The notes below the pieces were generated by a model. That model was not told where the DNA came from. It saw only the letters and a list, made by a program, of their open reading frames with translations, and did no database searches. Positions 1 through 7,500 of a stretch of 20,566 nucleotides of DNA are shown here, piece by piece. A program made the translations under genes and the position numbers. Origin of the DNA: a virus; IMG/VR virus record IMGVR_UViG_3300023444_000012, positions 1 through 20,566 of that record. The stretch is one strand, 5' to 3'. Each line of letters opens with the position of its first letter. Position 1 is the first letter of the stretch.

Positions 1-58
1 AGAATTAACCGGCGGCAGCACCTTTTTGTGCTAAAGATTAAGGATTCCTGCGCGCGTA

Positions 59-111
59 ATGTGTGTGTGTGCATGTGTGTGTGTGTGCATGTGTGTGCAT
101 GTGTGTGCGTG
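59..111. repeat. 53-base alternating purine-pyrimidine (GT/GC) tract
   Basis: From 59 to 111 every base alternates purine and pyrimidine: mostly GT dinucleotides interrupted by three GCAT steps and one GCGT. It is preceded at 50-58 by CGCGCGTA plus one A that breaks the alternation. Such tracts are the classical sequence class for left-handed (Z) DNA under negative supercoiling. Nothing else in the window resembles it. Its function is unknown; replication slippage or an assembly-edge artefact could also contribute to its length. Confidence 0.9.
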
Positions 112-119
112 AGGCCTGC

Positions 120-165
120 CTTAAGATACCTCAAGATACCTCAAGATAACCTTAAGATACCTCAA
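120..165. repeat. Tandem decamer array (CTYAAGATAC)
   Basis: Four near-identical units follow each other: CTTAAGATAC (120-129), CTCAAGATAC (130-139), CTCAAGATAAC (140-150, one extra A) and CTTAAGATAC (151-160), then a partial CTCAA (161-165). T7 and relatives carry arrays of short CCTAAAG-type repeats just inside their terminal repeats. These units are comparable in size, orientation-independent location and pyrimidine/AAG content. The analogy with those arrays is inference; the repeats themselves are read directly. Confidence 0.85.
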
Positions 166-174
166 AAATTTGCT

Positions 175-296
175 TCGCTCGCCTGCACGCCGCGCTTGCC
201 CTTTGCCTGCCCCCTAGCCCCCCCGGTGCCGCCCCTCGCGCACGTCATGCACCCGTGTGGCGCACATTACACGCAGGGGTGCGCGTACGCCATAGC
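175..296. other. GC-rich, C-biased island
   Basis: This stretch is strongly C-rich on the plus strand, including runs of four to seven C, in a window otherwise moderately AT-rich. It contains a small inverted repeat, CGTGT at 254-258 facing ACACG at 269-273, with a 10-base loop. It adjoins the decamer array. It could be part of a terminal repeat or pac-like signal, or mark a junction with unrelated DNA. No coding potential is seen. Confidence 0.6.
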
Positions 297-508
297 ATAT
301 TTTTAGAAGCCTCAAGGGGGAATCTCAGGGGTGTATGCGATATTAGGCTATTTGGATTTTTGTGGTATTTTTGGAAGTAGCGGTAGTATAATAGGTATAG
401 TATATAAGGGTAGCGTAGTAGTGTTAGTCCTACAGGCCTTGCTACGTATACCTCCCACAGCGGACATAGAGGTAGGTACCCTACACATATCCTATATACC
501 TATATGAT

Positions 509-518
509 CCCCCCCCCC
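509..518. repeat. C10 homopolymer run
   Basis: Ten consecutive C on the plus strand (G10 on the transcribed strand), starting 44 bases downstream of the terminase stop and directly beyond the CTATAGGG palindrome. The exact length should be treated with caution because homopolymers are common sequencing errors. Nothing coding depends on it. Confidence 0.85.
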
Positions 519-519
519 T

Positions 520-543
520 GCCCTATAGGGCTACCTTCTAAAA
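520..543 (-). promoter_or_regulatory. Possible phage-type promoter or palindromic site after the terminase
   Basis: Positions 520-531 are a perfect 12-bp palindrome, GCCCTATAGGGC. Read on the minus strand the context is AGAAGGTAGCCCTATAGGGC, and CTATAGGG matches the melting/initiation part of T7-class RNA polymerase promoters. The site lies about 30 bases past the terminase stop, close to where T7 has its phiOR promoter near the right genome end. The upstream recognition half does not match the T7 consensus well, as expected for a different polymerase. It might instead be a packaging or cleavage palindrome. Promoter function is an inference of low certainty. Confidence 0.3.
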
Positions 544-562
544 GTGTAGTAATATCAAGGAC

Positions 563-2215
563 TTACGAGGCCCTCCCTAAGGTAGCCCATCTAGGGTTCT
601 TTACATCTCCTACAAACTTATCTAACTTCTCCTGTAGTATCTGTGCCTTATATTCCTTCTTAGCCTCATCAACATCTACACCAACAGTATCTGTGATAGC
701 TGCAACAGCCATAGCTAAGGCATCTAACCTATCATCGTGTCGTAGACAACCTCTAGTACGAGTTATATGTGTTAACTGGTACATTAGGGAATACTGTAAG
801 GCCTGTGGGTCCTGTAAGGCTCCCTCTACATCTTCCTTCACCATATCTAAGTTAAATACAAGCTTATGTGTATTCATCAATGGCTCTAAGGTATCAATGA
901 TGCGTAGCTCCTTCTGCTTAGATGAGCGTACTTCTTCTATACTTGCTGGGTGTACCTGCTTAAGAATAGGGCGTAATAGCTCATTAAACATACCATCACC
1001 GAAGTTATTCTCAATATAAATAGTATTAACCTTATAGCGCTTAGCTATATTAGCTAGTATAAATAGATTATCCTCAGTATAACCACCCTGTAAACCTCTA
1101 CACTCCATAATGTAGATACGGCCGTGTAAATACTTCAATACAGTGTAACCCATCTCGTCACTACCTCTACCTGAGGGATCAATAGACATAATACTGTATT
1201 GGTAATCAGCATGCTCTTTATCTATGTATTGTGGTTGGTGCAGCGCATCGCCCGTGAAGCCTATATTAGGCACATCGACTAGTGTTTCCCTTCCCCCACC
1301 ATAAGATAGCCCTATAGGTGCCTTATCGTCATCCAGAGGCATCACTATTAGATCCTCTTGTTTCAGTGGATACTTATCAGCATCACTAAGGGATGTATCT
1401 AATTGGTATTGTAGGCGATAGTATGACTTACCTACAGAACCCTCTCTTTCTAGTAGATCCTCGTGGGAGAACCTAATATCTGTTACAGAGCCTGCAGGTA
1501 GACCCATCTCTTCTATGTAAGGTGCTAAGCGCCCACCATACAACTCTACTTTCTCTGGGACTCTACTAGGCCAAATGCGCACTAAGAAACCCTTATCGAT
1601 GAACCTATTGTATACGCTATCGCCTGTTTGTGGAGTGCCTAGTCCTACAATAGAAGCATCTTCATTAGTTTGTAGGATACTATCAAATTCATTGATCTGT
1701 TGTAGTATCTTAGCCCTCATAACTTCAGTAGCACTATTAATAGAGGTCTCTACATCGTCGGCAATAAGGAGAGAGGCGCGATTACCCTGTAGTTGTGAGG
1801 TAATACCTAAACACTTAACACTAGGTTGTACTGTAGCTTGACAACCAGCAACATCAAAAGCCATAACAGAGTTTCGTTGATCTGGTCCTGGGCGTAGGTG
1901 TGCTAGTAGGGGTATCTCACCTAATAACTTATGAATAAATGTACTAATTGCAATAGCGTGAGAGCCTGAGGCAGATACAATAAGCACCTTCTCATTAGGA
2001 TTGCGTAACAACCTCCAAGTAGCATAAGCACCTGTTAGGTATGTCTTTCCAACACCACGGAATGCCTCAATAAGTAATCTTCTATTACCCTCTTGTAGCG
2101 TAGCACATATATCTTTCTGTAGTGGTGTAGCATTAGGTAACCCGATGTTACCCCACACATAATCTACATAGTCTGCAAAAGAGCCTACTAGCCCTTGTAT
2201 TTCTTGTTCATTCAT
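563..2215 (-). CDS. terL: Terminase large subunit (DNA packaging ATPase/nuclease)
   Basis: This is the motor and endonuclease that drives DNA into the prohead and cuts concatemers, related to T7 gp19 (550 residues here, about 586 in T7). The N-terminal ATPase has a Walker A loop, FRGVGKT, at residues 52-58 and a Walker B strand, LLIADD, near 149-154. The C-terminal RNase H-like nuclease shows its three acidic positions: D346 in SIDPSGRG, E402 in IYIEN and the RHDDRLDA motif at 492-499. It starts at ATG 2213-2215, and this ATG overlaps the stop of the PhoH-like gene by one base, which implies translational coupling. It is the last gene of the late operon. All catalytic motifs appear intact. 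Confidence 0.96.
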   Translation of the reverse strand: MNEQEIQGLVGSFADYVDYVWGNIGLPNATPLQKDICATLQEGNRRLLIEAFRGVGKTYLTGAYATWRLLRNPNEKVLIVSASGSHAIAISTFIHKLLGEIPLLAHLRPGPDQRNSVMAFDVAGCQATVQPSVKCLGITSQLQGNRASLLIADDVETSINSATEVMRAKILQQINEFDSILQTNEDASIVGLGTPQTGDSVYNRFIDKGFLVRIWPSRVPEKVELYGGRLAPYIEEMGLPAGSVTDIRFSHEDLLEREGSVGKSYYRLQYQLDTSLSDADKYPLKQEDLIVMPLDDDKAPIGLSYGGGRETLVDVPNIGFTGDALHQPQYIDKEHADYQYSIMSIDPSGRGSDEMGYTVLKYLHGRIYIMECRGLQGGYTEDNLFILANIAKRYKVNTIYIENNFGDGMFNELLRPILKQVHPASIEEVRSSKQKELRIIDTLEPLMNTHKLVFNLDMVKEDVEGALQDPQALQYSLMYQLTHITRTRGCLRHDDRLDALAMAVAAITDTVGVDVDEAKKEYKAQILQEKLDKFVGDVKNPRWATLGRAS

Positions 2216-2913
2216 TAGTACCCCTCGTAGTAACGTTCACTCCGCGTAATAATATAATCTCTTACAATACCACTACGCACAATGTCTTCCATCTTAAAGT
2301 CTGTTGTGTGAAAGTATTCCTTCATGTCCTGCAAGACCTTAATAAATTTTTGTATATTCTTGTCTCTCTCGCGTGTAAAGTCACTCTGTAAGAAATCGCC
2401 ACAGAATAATATACGGCTATTTTGACCTAACCGAGTCATAATACTATCGGCCTCGTGTGCAGTCATATTTTGAAATTCATCAACAACGACAACACTATTA
2501 TCTAAGGTTATGCCTCTAATATAGGAGGTAGTTAAGAAGCGTATAACTCCATGCTTCTTTAGTAAACCATAAGCATCACCTCTCCCAAATAGATCTGTAC
2601 ATATTTGTTGATAAGGCAGCTCATACACTTCGTTCTTTTCTTCTAAGGTACCAGGCAAGAATCCTACATCTCTACTAGGCACAGCTGATCTCACAATAAT
2701 AACTTGTTGCTTCTTAGACTCTAATAAATCTGTGAAAGCCTTGTGCAGCGCTAAGAATGTTTTACCTGTGCCTGGGTAACCTAAGAGCAGATGCTGTGAT
2801 GTATCTGTCCAGGCATCAAAGAATGTACCTTGAGACTCTGTAAGAGGCTCTATTGCCTTCAATTCCAGGTTAAGTTTATTTAATGTATTGCTCTTCTTTT
2901 TTTGTCGAGACAT
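2215..2913 (-). CDS. PhoH-like P-loop ATPase
   Basis: A 232-residue protein of the PhoH family of cytoplasmic P-loop NTPases. Walker A is GYPGTGKT at residues 45-52. The family signature RDVGFLPGTLEEK is at 81-93, Walker B VVVVDE at 141-146 and a GDFLQSD element near 172-178. The family fold is related to helicase-type ATPases and is sometimes tied to RNA metabolism; its role in phages is not established. I chose ATG 2911-2913 because it is the only ATG before the P-loop and has GGGG just upstream; a longer TTG version from 2946 would run back into the upstream gene. The gene sits directly before and overlaps the terminase gene, so it is made with packaging and lysis proteins rather than with replication genes. 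Confidence 0.9.
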   Translation of the reverse strand: MSRQKKKSNTLNKLNLELKAIEPLTESQGTFFDAWTDTSQHLLLGYPGTGKTFLALHKAFTDLLESKKQQVIIVRSAVPSRDVGFLPGTLEEKNEVYELPYQQICTDLFGRGDAYGLLKKHGVIRFLTTSYIRGITLDNSVVVVDEFQNMTAHEADSIMTRLGQNSRILFCGDFLQSDFTRERDKNIQKFIKVLQDMKEYFHTTDFKMEDIVRSGIVRDYIITRSERYYEGY

Positions 2914-2920
2914 ATTCCCC

Positions 2921-3319
2921 TTATCGTTTAGCCATGGAGTTACCAAAATAGAAACCCACCACAGACATAATAGCGTGTGGTAGCCACTCTGGGGTAACCA
3001 TTCCTTCTAGTGTAATGTACTCTGTTACTGTCTCTTTCCAGAATAGTAGGCCAGTAGTTACTTCCACTGGTACTACTGTAGGCAAATTAAAGAGTGGAGC
3101 GAAGAGGATGAAGTAAGCCATGCCTAAGAATGATAAGGTGATTGTCTTACGCATCCAAGAGGTATTAGGACTCTGCATCTCTCTGACTGCTGCCATCTGA
3201 CCTGCTCTGAAGTTCCTCTCATTAGCCAAATCTTGCTGACTATCTGATTGCATACGAATATAAGCACTACCTACTGTAGATATTAGCATCGTAACTATTT
3301 CCATTGGTAATCCAAACAT
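2921..3319 (-). CDS. Holin-like membrane protein with three hydrophobic segments
   Basis: A 132-residue protein with hydrophobic stretches near residues 4-20, 61-80 and 113-128 separated by charged segments. The layout resembles the three-segment holins found in phages and gene transfer agents, so it probably forms the membrane lesion in lysis. The ribosome site AAAGGAG lies six bases before the ATG and includes the last codons of the upstream gene. The neighbours fit a lysis cassette: a muralytic protein and a secreted protein precede it. The first hydrophobic segment is short and carries few charges, so topology is uncertain. It might instead be a membrane anchor for another function. Confidence 0.6.
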   Translation of the reverse strand: MFGLPMEIVTMLISTVGSAYIRMQSDSQQDLANERNFRAGQMAAVREMQSPNTSWMRKTITLSFLGMAYFILFAPLFNLPTVVPVEVTTGLLFWKETVTEYITLEGMVTPEWLPHAIMSVVGFYFGNSMAKR

Positions 3320-3322
3320 AAT

Positions 3323-3817
3323 TTACTCCTTTTCTAATTTGTCACAGCCCGCTATAACTTCAAACTTAGTGTTATTAGTACAGTCTTCTTTAAGCATATC
3401 TAACTCTAACTTCTTATCTTCTTCATCTAAAGGGTCTACTTCTTCCTCAGTTATCACTACTTCTTCCTTCTCTGTCACTACAGTCTTATGGTTTGCATAA
3501 GTACAGTGAAATACTTCGTGTCCTAAGATAGTTAATGCTTCTCTATCATCCCACATAGTAGTCTTAACCATATGTACGACACAGACATCACTAAACTCAG
3601 ATACGAAAGTAAAGCCTCTAACCTCACCTTCTGCTGTAGGAGCACCTTTCTTAAATGCTACCTGTAGTTCTTCAAAAGTATCATAGAAGACTAGCTTGAG
3701 TACAAATCCTGCCCTTCCTACTTCTATCTTATCCTCAGGACCATACCTATATAAGTCAAAGTCATCTAGTGCTAGTACGTTAAGCGCCAATAGGGAAGCA
3801 AATAAGAACTTTATCAT
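3323..3817 (-). CDS. Secreted protein with HExxH (metalloprotease-like) motif
   Basis: A 164-residue protein beginning with a typical signal sequence (MIKFLFASLLALNVLA, cut likely near residue 17) and no lipobox cysteine. A GHEVFH motif at 99-104 supplies HExxH at 100-104, and H110 has the spacing of a third zinc ligand (HExxHxxxxxH). Four cysteines (79, 105, 146, 158) could form disulphides in the periplasm. Residues 116-145 are strongly acidic and probably flexible. The ATG overlaps the stop of the muralytic gene by four bases or fewer, and the next gene is holin-like. Protease activity in the envelope is an inference from the motif; a spanin-like structural role is an alternative. Confidence 0.6.
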   Translation of the reverse strand: MIKFLFASLLALNVLALDDFDLYRYGPEDKIEVGRAGFVLKLVFYDTFEELQVAFKKGAPTAEGEVRGFTFVSEFSDVCVVHMVKTTMWDDREALTILGHEVFHCTYANHKTVVTEKEEVVITEEEVDPLDEEDKKLELDMLKEDCTNNTKFEVIAGCDKLEKE

Positions 3818-4302
3818 CTCTTCTCCATCTCCATACCTTTCTTAAGAATTGCATCAGTATAGTAGTCTAAACTATCGGGACCACCCTCGTGCTTTGTAAT
3901 AGCCTTCACTAATCTAAACATATGAGACTCTTTAATAGGGGCATCACGATCTAGACCAACATCAAACATGACATCTCTAATGTAGGCTTCGGTATTATTC
4001 TCTTTACCATTAGGTGCATACACTGGAAGTATTTGCCCGATAGTAGTAAGACCACGCGCTATCTTTGATCTTAAATCCCGAGTGAGGGCTCTAGCACCCC
4101 ATGTAGGTCCTTCAAAAATAGGAAAGCGCCCTTCGGCTACCTTACCCCCAGGGTCAAACTCACCAGTCATCCCATCCCAGTTAATGTTAGCATCCTTGAT
4201 ATTACCAGGATTATTATTACGCACATTTCTAGCTATTTTAGGGGCCTTCTTTGCTGCTGTCTGCTTCTCACGTATAATCTTTAATTCATCTAAAGCGCTC
4301 AA
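3814..4302 (-). CDS. P5-type muralytic (lysozyme-like) protein, candidate endolysin
   Basis: A 162-residue protein of the group often labelled structural protein P5 or virion lysozyme. It shows RNNNPGNIK at residues 28-36, a segment with F..GPTWGARALTRDLR near 63-78, GLTTIGQILPVYAP at 84-97 and ENNTEAYI at 101-108. These are the conserved blocks of that family, presumed to cleave peptidoglycan. It starts with TTG at 4300-4302: TAGGAG lies seven bases upstream, and the next in-frame ATG would delete the conserved N-terminal block. The TTG overlaps the TGA of the small terminase. No signal peptide is seen, so release would need the holin downstream, or the protein travels in the virion. Confidence 0.75.
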   Translation of the reverse strand: MSALDELKIIREKQTAAKKAPKIARNVRNNNPGNIKDANINWDGMTGEFDPGGKVAEGRFPIFEGPTWGARALTRDLRSKIARGLTTIGQILPVYAPNGKENNTEAYIRDVMFDVGLDRDAPIKESHMFRLVKAITKHEGGPDSLDYYTDAILKKGMEMEKR

Positions 4303-4538
4303 TGTAGGTCTCCTAGTAGCTTCTCTTCATTATCTAAGAAGTTTTGTATTAAATTGGCCATAGGCTTCGACTCAATTACATCAGCCGTAATCTCGTTGTC
4401 CTTTAAGAACTTAAGTGCTGCTGATAACTCCCCAGGAGCTAATCTTTCTCCTGAGGCAATTAATTGTGTAAAGTATGTAGCTATTTGATCGTGAAGACTA
4501 TTAAGTACTTCAATATCTGCTTTCTTGCTAATAGACAT
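4299..4538 (-). CDS. terS: Terminase small subunit, gp18-like
   Basis: A 79-residue, mainly helical protein that should recognise DNA ends and recruit the large terminase; T7 gp18 is 89 residues. Residues 38-55 include the segment LSAALKFLKDNEI, typical of the small terminases of marine T7-like podoviruses, and the chain ends with an acidic helix. I prefer ATG 4536-4538, with AAAGGAG placed seven bases upstream. The extra upstream residues of a longer frame would encode the ribosome site itself (Arg/Lys-rich). The ATG overlaps the TAA of the gp16-like gene by one base. The position before the lysis genes parallels gp18 before 18.5 in T7. Confidence 0.75.
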   Translation of the reverse strand: MSISKKADIEVLNSLHDQIATYFTQLIASGERLAPGELSAALKFLKDNEITADVIESKPMANLIQNFLDNEEKLLGDLH

Positions 4539-7500
4539 TATTCTGCTCCTTTTTCTAACCAAGTATCGTATAAGCCTTCTCGCTGGTTCCGTAAAGTACC
4601 AATCTTCTCCATCAAGTCTGCCTTTAATTCTTTTAAACGGTCAGGGTTTCTTTTTATGTATAACTTCTTAACTTTGTTTTTCTGGTCAGCAAAGTATGAT
4701 TTTATAGCATGCTTTTTAGTTCCCTTTTTGTCAAAGTCAATACCATCTGGCATATTCTTATACTTAGAAGAGGTAATGAGTTTATCTAGTCTCTCTTCAA
4801 TATGCGCGTGACTATCTAGTAGCCTGCGCATCTTCCAGTGGTCCTCAGCTTCTAACTGAATTTCAGCACTTTCAAACATAATCCTATCATCCATCTTACC
4901 AATATTCATTTTTAGACGCATTAACTCCTCTCTAATAGGCGTATTTTTAGGCTCACGCGTACGCATGCCTAAGAAAGAAGTAAGTGTTTGTGACTTACCA
5001 AAGATGTCTAGTTGGTCTCTAAGAGTATCTGGGGCAAATCTCTTTTTAACTTGCTCAAATAAACCTATAGCTTCCTTCAAGTTATCGCCTTCACCATTTT
5101 GTACAAAGTTAGCTAAAGAACTAAATGGTATAAAGGTAGCAGCAGTCTTCTCAGCATACTTTGGATTCTCACCTTTTGTCCAACTTAGTAGCTCATCAAA
5201 TGATTTCATCCACATCTTATTAACAATTTGATTACTGAAGCCCACGACTAAGGCACCAGTAAGTTCATCTAAGTTTTCTTGGTAACCTTCTACATTGTTT
5301 AAACCGCGTCTTTCCATATCAGTAATAAACATATTTATTTCCGCGGCAAGTCCTAAGAAAGTACCTACTGGGTCTAAGCCATTAAATGGTACCCATTCTT
5401 CTGTAAAGGGGTTGTAGATGCTGTTTTCAGCAATACCTGCAGCCTTCCATGCTGCTCTTTCATTCGCAGGAGCACTACCAGTTATCATACCGTTGTAAGC
5501 TAACATACCTGATATAGCATACAGAGAAGAACCCATAACTAAACGCGATTCTGCTAGCGCTTTTCTTCGCCCACCTGCAGCAATATCATCCATCATACGT
5601 TGAGATAACTTATGTAAGCCTGGAGTTCTTCTGCCTACCCACTTCATTAGATTTACAGGTGTTCTATAGAATGGAATAACCCATTGTCCACCGGGGATAG
5701 CTTTAATAGCTTTATCAATATGATATAAACCTTTATTAATGCCATTGCCATCATGCAGTCTTAACTCTTCCTGGAAAGTGCCTTCACGCGAGCGTTCAAT
5801 TGCCTCTGTGTGCCACTTACCTTTATTAGGTGCAATATATTTCTTAATTAAGGCTTGCTCTGCTTCTGATAAAGCGTCTGCGCCCTTACCTTTTAAGAAT
5901 AAAGCCTCGTGTGCTGCATAAAATTCTTTAATGAAATTTTGTTTTTCAACACCTTGTAGACCTCTAATATTAGCTTCTCTAGTACCAATATATTTAATCT
6001 CACTACCATAGATAACACGTTTAAACATATCGTCGGTAATACCTAATGCTTGGTATGGTGTCCTAATTAAAGCACCAATACCATCAATAGTTTGACCTAC
6101 AAATTGACGTATAGGAGTGTCTGTGTTAGAAAGTAAGTACTCTTTACTAATTGCGCGATAAGAACCTGTGTCATACTTTTGATAAAAGTCTAAGTAACCT
6201 TCTTCTAACGCATCCTCATAAGCTTTGGTACCTTTTGGCAACTGCTGAATAGCTTTAAAAAACCCCTTAACAGTCTCATAGGATTGGTGTAGACTTCCAT
6301 GTGTTAGTGCCTCGATCTCATCACTTTTAAAGCGGTCTACATCATTGCGCATTTTGCCAATAACGCCAGCCATACGGTATTCTAAGTTAGAAGCCTTACG
6401 TACAAAGTAGTTACCTGCTATATTTCGTCCTAAAGTTACCGGTCCAGATAGTAAAGAGGTTAAGCGTACCTCAGTTAATACATTAATAGTTTTCTTTAAC
6501 CAGTGATCCTTTTTATCTAAGCCCTTCATAACGCGGTGTAGAGTTATATCGCTCTCAACATCAACTACACCTTTTAATAACTTATGAATCTTCTTAGCTG
6601 TTACATCATTAATAATCTTATCTGCTTCCATCTTTAAAACGTCGGGAGCAGTTTCAGCAATCTCATCTAGCTTTTCTAACACTGCCTTAGGAAAAATCTC
6701 AATACGTCCTGCAGAAGTAACACGCGCACCACCTTGTTGTAGTGACTTAGCACCTGCAGTTAATATGTGCAGCGTTTGTAATTCACGTAGACCATTAAGT
6801 AGTGCCACTTTGTCTGTAGCATCTGGAGCATCCTTAACAATTTGGCTTAGGTGTTCTAAACGCCCTGACATAGCTCTTTTTAATACAATAAGCTGCGCAT
6901 CTAGCTTTTGAGCGTCCTTAACAGTCTTTGTAGCTAACTCAAGTGTGCCATCAAACCCTAACTTTTTTTCTAAAGCCTTAGCTTGCTTAACAGTAATATC
7001 GTGAGGTTTAACACCAGTCTTAGCAAATTTGATAAAGTCTTGACTCTTAGTAATATTCTCTAAGATGTATTGTGCTTCATCGTGTAGACTCTCATCTAAG
7101 CCCTTAAGAATCTTCTCGTAGTTAAATGCAACTTCTGGTGGTTTAACGCCATCAACTGTAACCACTGTTTCTTCAAATTTTGCTTTAGTAAAACCCTCTG
7201 GTTGTGGGTTAACAATATCATCAGTCTTAGGCTTTGGTAGTAATTCACCAGCTTCGTGCATATCATCCACCGCTTGTGCTACAGCGTCTGGGTTATCATG
7301 CTTAGCCCAAAGCTTCTCTTTAGCACCACGATAAATCTTAGTAATATTTAATAGTACATCAACACTAACGCCTAAGCCTATACCCTCTAGCGCATGCTTA
7401 AACTTATCTTCAAACACACTATCATTAGGGTCTGATTTTAAATAATTAACAACCACATTGTCTACACCGTGATCAGCGAGCATAGTAGTTAGCCTACCAT

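Larger units (their letters stand above)
1..562. other. Gene-free left end beyond the terminase
   Basis: No convincing gene is seen on either strand here. An open frame on the plus strand near 28-306 is made of the GT tract and the GC-rich island and reads as low-complexity Cys/Val and Pro/Ala. The stretch holds, from right to left, a palindrome with CTATAGGG, a C10 run, AT-rich DNA around 390-410, a GC-rich island, a tandem decamer array, an alternating purine-pyrimidine tract and a 5-bp hairpin at 17-32. In T7-type phages the DNA beyond the large terminase leads to the terminal repeat and concatemer junction, so this is probably near a genome end. I infer this from position only; the terminal repeat itself cannot be demonstrated from one copy. 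Confidence 0.6.

Noticed and set aside
28-306. 92-codon open frame on the plus strand through the GT tract and GC island
   Set aside because: The protein is low-complexity (Cys-Val repeats, then Pro/Ala) produced by the DNA repeats; the start is TTG or GTG-like without a ribosome site and no neighbour runs in this direction.
1-562. tRNA gene or attachment site in the gene-free end
   Set aside because: No cloverleaf with T-loop (GTTCRANNC-type) or CCA-proximal stem was found, and no integrase is in view.
504-1019. 171-codon open frame on the plus strand
   Set aside because: It is antisense to the terminase gene, whose catalytic motifs are intact; the product is Ser/Cys-rich without recognisable features and no ribosome site is seen.
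2914-2946. Upstream TTG start for the PhoH-like gene
   Set aside because: It would extend into the holin-like gene and translate its stop region; the ATG at 2913 has its own GGGG site.
4539-4562. Upstream start for the small terminase
   Set aside because: The extra codons are the ribosome-binding sequence AAAAGGAG read as Arg/Lys; the ATG at 4538 is correctly spaced from it.
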